Origin: Baffinella frigidus
Lineage: Eukaryota; Cryptophyceae; Cryptomonadales; Baffinellaceae
DNA length: 10,122 nucleotides
Direction: 5' to 3'
Assembly (NCBI GenBank): GCA_026770585.1
Contig: MU647019.1
Coordinates: forward strand, 102,209-112,330
Every line of letters begins with the position of its first letter. Positions within the stretch are counted from its first letter, which is position 1. The translations under genes and the position numbers were made by a program. Shown here one piece after another: positions 1 through 6,100 of the stretch. The notes under the pieces are model-generated. The model ran no database searches and was not told the DNA's origin. It saw only the letters and a program-made list of their open reading frames with translations.

Positions 1-13
1 GGGGGGGGGGGGG
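1..13. repeat. Poly-G homopolymer at the window edge
   Basis: Thirteen consecutive G bases open the window, followed by TAAGGGGG. Homopolymers of this kind recur as C or G runs near 1292, 1742, 7619, 7846, 7941 and 8033. Run lengths are unreliable in most sequencing chemistries, so they should not be used to infer frameshifts. Confidence 0.9.
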
Positions 14-52
14 TAAGGGGGTCAGTTTTCGCTTTTGCCCGCGTTCCCGCAG

Positions 53-75
53 AATGAGCAGGAGCATCGCGAGAG
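53..75 (+). CDS. Possible micro-exon or exon end (weak)
   Basis: A pyrimidine-rich tract (about 25-50) ends in CCCGCAG at 52, a good-looking 3' splice site. It is followed by 23 bases that read NEQEHRE in one frame, then by GTGAAC, a plausible 5' splice site. A palindromic element of the family found in introns elsewhere in this window begins at about this donor. The arrangement resembles an exon followed by an intron carrying a foldback element. The exon is too short to assign to any family, and its frame cannot be fixed without the upstream exon, which would lie outside the window. Confidence 0.2.
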
Positions 76-211
76 GTGAACTTTTTTCAAAAGTTGATGT
101 TTGGTTCAAAATGTGTGAACTTTTGACCTCTGGAGGTCGGATCCGACCTCCATGTCAAGGCAAATATAAAGGATTCAGGGCATCAGTTGAGCCAACTCCA
201 AGGGCTAGTGG
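72..211. mobile_element. Foldback element, CCACCA...TGGTGG family, copy 1 (decayed)
   Basis: A 22-bp perfect palindrome at 131-152 (core GGTCGGATCCGACC) lies at the centre. The right arm ends TGAGCCAACTCCAAGGGC followed by TAGTGG at 211 and aligns with the right arm of the copy at 3501-3641. The left end is set only by symmetry and no longer matches the consensus terminus. The left arm (AAAAGTTGATGTTTGGTTCA and on to TTTTGACC) is closer to the left arm of the copy at 8955-9125. No coding capacity is visible, so this is a non-autonomous element. Confidence 0.6.
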
Positions 212-460
212 TCTGTTGGGGGCAGTAACCCACATTGCGACATCCTTTTCACCTGGAATCAGAGAGATATCAGGCAAGGGCTCAGGAGGTGTGGGCTCAG
301 GAGGTGAGGTTTCTTTCTGCCTGGCGCACCAGACCAGGCTGAATCTCATCCGGACCAAAATGTATGATAAATATGTGAGCGGGAATCTCCGATCCGTTTT
401 TTAATGAAAATTACTACACACCTGGATTTCCCGGTCACGTGACGGTCACGTCACCAACCT
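212..460. other. Intergenic or intronic DNA with a short direct repeat
   Basis: No convincing gene is seen. GGGCTCAGGAGGTG occurs twice (278-291 and 293-306). GAAAATTACTACACA at 406-420 recurs in inverse orientation at 8759-8773, inside the 210-bp foldback element, so this stretch probably contains an old fragment of that family. A proline-rich minus-strand frame (about 225-330) is produced by the direct repeat and is not treated as a gene. Confidence 0.5.
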
Positions 461-530
461 TCGAGCTCCCAACATAGGCGGACACCGGGACTGGTCTTGT
501 AGAAAAGCCATGCTTCCTTTCGGAAGGTCC
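461..530 (+). repeat. Dispersed repeat R, fragment copy 1
   Basis: TTCGAGCTCCCAACATAGGC at 463 matches TTCGAGCTCCCACCATAGGC at 9967 with one difference. Both are followed by GGACACCG and, a little later, ATGCTTCCTTTCGGA. The segment GAAAAGCCATGCTTCCTTTC near 501-520 is also the reverse complement of the right end of the window (about 10090-10109). This is a truncated member of the repeat family whose longer copies are at 635-767, 771-1128 and 1761-2144. Confidence 0.7.
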
Positions 531-634
531 TTTCGGAAGTCAGAATGACAGATAATATACGGTGTATAGGTAGACCTGACGATTGCGGACTGACTTTAGG
601 TCCATTACTGGGTGGAGTTCTTGAAGGTCCTTTT

Positions 635-767
635 GGTCCTTTAGGTTTTAAATGCTCCCAACTCAGCCTAACTATACGCCTTTCCATAGAAAAATCTGCA
701 GAAAAGGCATTTTTGCTTTCGGATCGCGTTGAGCTCTCCAGTGCAGAGGCTCGTGAAGAGGGGATCC
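635..767 (+). repeat. Dispersed repeat R, copy 2
   Basis: It opens GGTCCTTTAGGTTTTAAATG then CTCCCAAC. It then runs through GCATTTTTGCTTTCGGATCG and AGCTCTCCAGTGCAGAGGCT to CGTGAAGAGG. The same landmarks appear in the same order in the copies at 771-1128 and 1761-2144. It stops at the junction with the next copy, so copies 2 and 3 form a direct tandem pair. No open frame is conserved between copies. Confidence 0.85.
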
Positions 768-770
768 TTC

Positions 771-1128
771 AGGTTCTTTAGGTTTTGATTTCTCCCAACA
801 TAGCCCGACGACGCAGAAAAAGCATTTTTGCTTTTGGATCGTGTTTAGCTCTCTAGTGCAGAGGCTCGTGAAGAGGAGATACAAGGTGGTTCTCTTGGGT
901 GTTTCAGTTAATCCAAAAGGACCGCGCTCGCACACACCCCGAACCCAAGTCAGCTTTTATGAGGCTCATGGTATCCCATGGTTGAAGTATAAGTGTTTCA
1001 ACCACGGATACCTCAGATACAGAGGAGACACGATTCCAAAAAGTGGGAGGGATTGTGTGGGGGGGTCAGGTGAAATGTCAGACACCAAAGATGTAAGGAG
1101 AGAAAATGTGGTTGTGTAGGGGTTTTCC
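771..1128 (+). repeat. Dispersed repeat R, long copy 3 with internal hairpin
   Basis: This roughly 360-bp copy matches 1761-2144 over its whole length with scattered changes. Landmarks are TTCTTTAGGTTTTGATTTCT, TTTAGCTCTCTAGTGCAGAG, GTCAGCTTTTATGAGGCTCA and, at the end, TGTAGGGGTTTTCC. It carries a stem-loop at 970-1012 (left arm GGTATCCCATGGTTGAA, right arm TTCAACCACGGATACC). Compared with the other long copy, the stem shows compensatory changes. The reading frames are interrupted differently in the two copies, so the element is probably non-coding. Confidence 0.88.
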
Positions 1129-1266
1129 CAAATGTACATAAGTCCTTTAGTTAGATGGTGCTTTGGTGCTTTGTATTACACTCACATCGAAGGCCACACC
1201 CGCCTCACTTTTGAAGAGACGGACACAATCTACGGATGAGCTCCCCGACCCAACCCATTTGGGTCC

Positions 1267-1305
1267 GACCGAGTCCCCTTTCTCCTTTCTGCCCCCCCCC
1301 CCCCC
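1267..1305. repeat. Pyrimidine tract repeat, copy 1
   Basis: GACCGAGTCCCCTTTCTCCT followed by TTCT and a run of 14 C bases. The same 24-base motif followed by a C run occurs at 1716-1753. The two tracts bracket the region containing the repeat at 1321 and the hairpin at 1656. Confidence 0.8.
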
Positions 1306-1320
1306 AAGCACCATAGATAA

Positions 1321-1430
1321 GCAGAATGACAGGTAAAATCCGGTGTAATGGTTCCAAGTCTCTCACCCCTTTTCGCGCTAATGGCTCCAAGTGCCTGTCT
1401 TTTCGGGCCATCTATTGTCGAAATCGACAG
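1321..1430 (+). repeat. Dispersed repeat D, copy 1
   Basis: It shares with 2371-2516 the opening GATGACAGGTAAAATCCGGT (here AATGACAGG...), the middle AATGGCTCCA, and the end GCCATCTATTGTCGAAATCG. In this copy the terminal foldback is broken: only GTCGAAATCGAC pairs, whereas the copy at 2371-2516 still has 13-bp arms. A partial third relative begins at 543 (GAATGACAGATAATATACGG). Confidence 0.75.
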
Positions 1431-1444
1431 CCCACTTGAGGAAC

Positions 1445-1485
1445 GCCCATTTAAGGAACCATGAAAAGCCCATTTAAGGAACCAT
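1445..1485. repeat. Short direct repeat, 18 bp twice
   Basis: GCCCATTTAAGGAACCAT occurs at 1445-1462 and again at 1468-1485, separated by five bases (GAAAA). The surrounding DNA (1430-1650) shows no convincing gene. Confidence 0.9.
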
Positions 1486-1655
1486 AAAAAATAATCTGAT
1501 TTTACCGCGGCTGAACATTCTCTTTCGGAATGTTGCAACTTTCGGTTGCGGGTTTTCCGTTTCTCGGTGATTTGTACAGGAGGTCGCCCAAAATCGGGCA
1601 GCCTGCGGCGCAAAAAGACAGCGAAAGCACTTGACAAGACCATTGGGAAGAAATT

Positions 1656-1706
1656 ATGTCTTCCCAAGTTGGCAGCTGTAGAACCGCTTCCAACTTGGGA
1701 AGACAT
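1656..1706. repeat. Perfect 17-bp inverted repeat (hairpin)
   Basis: The left arm ATGTCTTCCCAAGTTGG (1656-1672) is exactly complementary to CCAACTTGGGAAGACAT (1690-1706), across a 17-base spacer. No gene begins or ends nearby, so this is probably a foldback element rather than a terminator. Confidence 0.9.
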
Positions 1707-1715
1707 ACTGAGACC

Positions 1716-1753
1716 GACCGAGTCCCCTTTCTCCTTTCTCTCCCCCCCCCCCC
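1716..1753. repeat. Pyrimidine tract repeat, copy 2
   Basis: Repeats the 24-base motif seen at 1267-1290, then C, T and a run of 12 C bases. It lies immediately before the long repeat copy that starts at 1761. Confidence 0.8.
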
Positions 1754-1760
1754 TCCCAAA

Positions 1761-2144
1761 GTCCTTTAGGTTTTAATTTCGCCCAACATATGCCAACGAC
1801 ACACCGTTTCGTATAAGGGATCTGCAGGGAAAGCATTTTTGTTTTCGGATCGCGTTTAGCTCTCCAGTGCAGAGGCTCGTGAAGAGGGGATACAGGGTGA
1901 GTTCTTTGTGGGGTCTTTGAGGTGTCCCCAACTGGGAACGCGCTCGCAGACACACCGAACCCCAAGTCAGCCTTTATGAGGCTCATGGTATCCCATGGTT
2001 GGAGCATAAAAGCTCCAACCACGGATACCCCAGATGTCAAGAGACGAAAACGAGATCGAGTTGCTTTACATAAATTATGTAAAACAACTCGATCCCTAAA
2101 AGCAGGTTAAGGGAGAGAGAAAGGTGGATGTATAGGGGTTTTCC
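1761..2144 (+). repeat. Dispersed repeat R, long copy 4 with internal hairpin
   Basis: Second long copy, alignable with 771-1128. Landmarks are GTCCTTTAGGTTTTAATTTC, TTTAGCTCTCCAGTGCAGAG, GTCAGCCTTTATGAGGCTCA and TGTATAGGGGTTTTCC. Its stem-loop spans 1987-2029 (GGTATCCCATGGTTGGAGC paired with GCTCCAACCACGGATACC). Relative to copy 3 it has an extra block (about 2050-2110) containing the 41-bp near-palindrome at 2054-2094, which may be a nested insertion. Confidence 0.88.
2054..2094. repeat. 41-bp near-perfect palindrome nested in repeat R
   Basis: GATCGAGTTGCTTTACATAA continues into a mirror-image half ending CAACTCGATC, with one internal mismatch pair. It is absent from the equivalent position of the copy at 771-1128, which argues for insertion of a small foldback into an existing repeat. 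Confidence 0.85.
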
Positions 2145-2370
2145 TCAGGCTTTACAGAATAGCTGTGCAAAGACACATGGGGAGCGACTCGTCTCCGTTA
2201 GGGTCTACCTAGGTATTTGCCTCCACCTACAGTTGCGCGAAAGCACGTCCCTAACTTACACTTATGGGGCATGTCGTCGTCCTCTCAGGTTCATACCCCA
2301 CCTACCGGTATCCGTGTGACGGTCTACTGGTTCGATTCGCCCAGAGGACTCAACCGAGCACCAAAGTAAT
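2145..2370. other. Unassigned sequence, no gene recognised
   Basis: About 225 bases with no convincing splice-bounded open frame and no strong inverted repeat. GGTTCGATTC near 2329 resembles a tRNA T-loop, but no cloverleaf can be built around it. Confidence 0.4.
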
Positions 2371-2516
2371 CAGGATGACAGGTAAAATCCGGTGTACATG
2401 TGTACACACACATGTTCGCAATCTGTAATGGCTGACTATCCTGATACATGTACCGGTAATGGCTCCACTGTCATCCCTTTGCGAGCCATCTATTGTCAAA
2501 ATCGACAATAGATGGC
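2371..2516 (+). repeat. Dispersed repeat D, copy 2, ending in a foldback
   Basis: Starts CAGGATGACAGGTAAAATCC and shares its middle and end with 1321-1430. The end is a clean stem: GCCATCTATTGTC (2485-2497) pairs with GACAATAGATGGC (2504-2516) around a 6-base loop. The copy lies about 330 bases upstream of the flotillin-like start codon. Confidence 0.8.
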
Positions 2517-2844
2517 CTGAAACGCTATTTCCTGCACTTATTGACACTTATTGACTTTATTCGAAAGAGAAATGCACGGCGCAGAATTAAGGCGAGTTTA
2601 GGAAGCATTCGGGGTCTACACCAGCACCTTCCTACCCAAGAGACTGCCACTACCAATAATGAGGGATTCATCAAGGAGCTTTCCGCCAAAACCCGGTCAG
2701 ACCGGTCGGCGTATTACTCCCCGATGTCTCCCTGGCTGTAAAGCTCCATAAGCCCCAGCGGTCCAAGGGTCTATCATTACACATCTGAATATTTCCTCTT
2801 GAGCGGTCAGAAAAGAAGCCCAACCGCTCACCCCCCGAAGCAAG
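2517..2844 (+). promoter_or_regulatory. Upstream region and 5' leader of the flotillin-like gene
   Basis: Sequence between the last repeat and the start codon; it must hold the promoter if the ATG at 2845 is correct. No TATA box or other core element is clear. An 8-bp inverted repeat, TGAGCGGT (2800-2807) with ACCGCTCA (2823-2830), sits 14 bases upstream of the ATG and could fold in the mRNA leader. TTATTGACAC/TTATTGACTT near 2539-2558 is a short direct repeat. Regulatory function is inference only. Confidence 0.35.
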
Positions 2845-3168
2845 ATGCTGGACCAGGTGGCTGCCACGGCGACGCTGGCGCTCTCTAGAGCCGATGCCTG
2901 GCTCCCCCATGTCGCAGCATTAATCATGCTCTTTGTAGTCGCCAAGATCCTCCTCTCGCGCTGGCACACATCTCTGCCAAACGAGTGGCTTATGTACCTC
3001 TACAACGGGTCGCTTATCCAGGCAGGCGTCGGGGAAAGCTGCTTCTGCCAGCCCGGGGGCGTCATCGTCAAGTTCCCCAGCACCATGCAGGAAGTCAACT
3101 TCACCGCCTCCCAGGCCACGCGGCAGCGCGCGGGCGTAGCAGTTTCCGGCAAGGCTTACTCATTCAGT
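2845..3168 (+). CDS. Flotillin-like gene, exon 1
   Basis: 108 codons from ATG to AGT, followed by GTGATTTCTGG as donor. Ending at 3168 gives phase 0, which matches exon 2; the alternative GTGTGA donor two bases earlier would not. The ATG at 2845 has A at -3 and is the first in frame. Residues 22-37 (HVAALIMLFVVAKILL) form one membrane segment, flanked on the C-terminal side by arginine. The SPFH domain starts at about residue 45. Codon choice is strongly G/C at third positions, unlike the flanking repeats. Confidence 0.8.
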
Positions 3169-6100
3169 GTGATTTCTGGTTTGTCAACGATAAACGGTGC
3201 TCTTTGAGAGAGTTGAAGCGGTTGATTTCTGCCTGAGCAGGTGCAGACGATGGCCATCTCGACGATTCGCGGCGCGCTCTCCAACATGACAGTCGTCGAG
3301 GTTGTCTCCCACACCACTCCATTTCCTTGATCCAACCGGCGTTTCCTGTGCGACTCTGCTCCTTGCCCGTAGTTCACTGCGGCAGGGCCTTCTCGGAGTC
3401 CGGCAGCTGCACCACCTGTGGCCAGGCCCTCTCGCAGTGTCCTGCTTCTTCGGGGGGGGCGACGCGTCCGAACCCCCCTCCGAAAAGAGTTCGACGCGAC
3501 CCACCAGCCATCCCAAGTGGCTCAAATAGTGCCTTGGAAGGTTTTTGATTTCACCTTGGATCGGGGTCGGATCCGACCCCGATCCAAGGCAAATCGAAAA
3601 TGCCCCCGAGCACTGTTTGAGCCACCTCCCAGGGCTAGTGGACTGATGTGTTGTGTGGGGTTGCAACAGGTTATGACGCAGCGCGAGACGCTGACGAAGC
3701 GCGTGAAGCAGGACATAACCCTCGTCTTCCGCGGGTGGGGCATCTGGCTCGAGACGGTGCCACCCCGAACACCTCAACCCTCTTGTTTAGGGTTTAGAAA
3801 CCCTGTTTAGGGTGCAGAAATCCTAAACCCTAAACTCTAAACCCTAAACCCCAAACCCCAAACCGTAAACCCTCAACCCTAAAACCTAAACCCTAAACCC
3901 TAAACCCTAAACCCTAAACCCTAAACCCTAAACCCTAAACCCTAAACCCTAAGCCTTAAACCCTAAACCCTAAACCCTAAACCCCTAAACCCTAAACCCT
4001 AAACCCTAAACCCTAAACCTTAAACTCTAAACGCTAAACCCTAAATCTTAAATCCCAAACCCCAAACCCCAAACCCCAAACCCCAAACCCCAAACCCCAA
4101 ACCCTCAACCCTCAATCCTCAACCCTCAACCATCAACCCCAAACCCTGAACCATAAACCCTAAACCCTGCACCCTGAAACCTAAACCATGAACCATAAAC
4201 CATAAAACATACACCCTACACCCTAAACCCAAAACAATTACCCTGGGAGCAGGTGGAGATTATGGACCTGAGGGTGGAGTCAGTCCAAATCGCTGGTCGA
4301 TGCCATGCAGTACAACTCACGACCGTTTATCTTAGTATACGTTGCATACTTGTTGATATACGACTCTGGGTAGGTGACCTTTCAACATCTTCTTGTGTTG
4401 TGCAGCCTACCCTGAGTCTTATCACTAATGATTACAATGGTGGTTTAAAACTCAAAAGTTGGACACTCGACTAGACGTGCGAGTGGAGTCGAAGTCGCTG
4501 TTTGATGGCATGCAGTGCAAACCACGACCGTTTGGGAGAGGGAGGATGCGCAAAGGACCAACCGTCGCATGTCACCGGGTCAGTACGTACCAATTTAGTA
4601 CCACGAAACGAACCGGTGCGTCCTGACATTCCCGTTTTCTCCCTGGGGTCAGGTGGAGATCCTGGACGTGCGAGTGGAGTCAAAGTCGCTGTTCGATGAC
4701 ATGCAGTACCTCAAGACTGACGCTCTGGATTTCGACACCAAGGCTGACGCGCACCTCGCTGCCGAAAAGGTCTTTTTTGGGACGCAGTCTAAAGTTGTCG
4801 CCCAGTTGTTGACTTTTCAACAACCGTTGCAAGGAGGTCGCTCAGTTGATGGCGGAGCCACCACCTTGCATCGGACGGACGCCGTGCGAAGGCGCCCGGC
4901 GTTACCCGGCTTTCTCTTTCGCCCTCGATTTCGACACCAAGGCTGACGCGCACCTCGCTGCCGAAAAGGTCCGGTTATGAACCCTGAACCCTGAACCGTA
5001 AACTCTCAACTGTAAACCAAACACAAATCATAACCGTTTGCTAATATTTACAATGGTGGTTTACAACTCAAAAGATAATATTTACAATGGTGGTTTACAA
5101 CTCAAAAGTTGGAATCTTGGTAACTTGAATGTTCGCCTGACGCCTTCAATTTGGACACCAAGGCTGACGCTGACCTCGCCGCCGAAAAGGTCTGTCTCCA
5201 TTCTTACATCCCGCCGTCCACCAGCCCTCCCGATTGGACCAAATCGTCGATTTTGGATTGTAGATTTACCCTTGATTTACCCTTGCAGAGACCCCAGATC
5301 CGGGGTCTCTGCAAGGGTAAATCTCAAGTCTCAAATCGATGGTTTGGTCCAACCGGGAGGGTTGGTGGAAAGATATTTCTCCCGTCCTACACACCGCCGC
5401 AGGACTGTCTTCCTTCGAACACACCGCCTGGGGGGGACATGACCTCCCTCCAAGTGCTGACCGCGTCCTGCAACATCCCCTCCTCGACTCACCCCTCTCC
5501 TCCCAAAAGCTCACGCCTACTGCACGCCGCCCCCCCCAGGCAGGTATCAAACATGGTCTCTCTCGCCCTGGTAATAGTAACAGTCTCTCTCTCCCTGGTA
5601 TTAACAAAAGGCATGTCTCCTACTCCACGCAAGTTCTGCGCGAAAAAAGCTCTTCCCGGGCGTCTAGTCCCTCCCCGATGTGTGAAGCGAATTCACATCG
5701 GAAGGGGACCTGACAAGCCTCCGGCGGCCCCTGCGGGGGGCTTGCGGTACGCCTACCGCACGCCGCCTCCCGGCGAACAATGCGTAAGGTATGAACGGTG
5801 CTGGCGCTGTTTTTTTGTCACTAAAAACCAATCTCTCTCCAGGCGCAGATCGTGGTGACCTGACACCCCCAGGCAGGTGGTAACAATGATCTTTATCGCC
5901 CCGGTAATAGTAACAGTCTCTCTCTCCCTGGTACTCACAAAAGGCATGTCTATCCACCAGCTCCGTTTTCACTGCGCAGTGAAAACGGAGCTGGAGAGAG
6001 AGAGAGATTGATAATTTATTGCCAAACAATGGAGCTGGGGAGAGAGATTATGAGCAACAGGCCAAGAAGCGCGCCGACACCGCCTCCCCCATCACTAGAG

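Larger units (their letters stand above)
3301..3669 (+). other. Intron 2, containing a palindromic element
   Basis: GT at 3301 to CAACAG at 3669, 369 bp. The left half is GC-rich and includes a cysteine-containing coding-like frame (about 3372-3450). The right half is mostly the foldback element at 3501-3641. After the element only 28 bases remain before exon 3. Confidence 0.65.

Noticed and set aside
1656-1706. Rho-independent terminator
   Set aside because: There is no gene upstream and no T-run after the hairpin, and the window is eukaryotic in character.
461-2144. CRISPR array
   Set aside because: The repeats are long, diverged and irregularly spaced with their own hairpins. There are no short identical repeats with uniform spacers.
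2310-2350. tRNA-like T-loop (GGTTCGATTC)
   Set aside because: No acceptor stem, D-arm or anticodon arm can be placed upstream at the right spacing.
3184-3777. A 197-codon minus-strand open frame
   Set aside because: It lies opposite three plus-strand segments with clear flotillin-type motifs and spans a perfect palindrome and two introns. Its composition (Arg, Ser, Pro, His) is typical of an antisense shadow in GC-rich DNA.
3785-4235. True chromosome end
   Set aside because: Exons of the same gene lie on both sides, so the telomeric units are interstitial unless the assembly is wrong.
5151-5858. A 235-codon plus-strand open frame
   Set aside because: It runs through an exon copy in the wrong frame, a whole foldback element and one 84-bp repeat copy. 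No domain is visible and it has no conserved counterpart in the second 84-bp copy.
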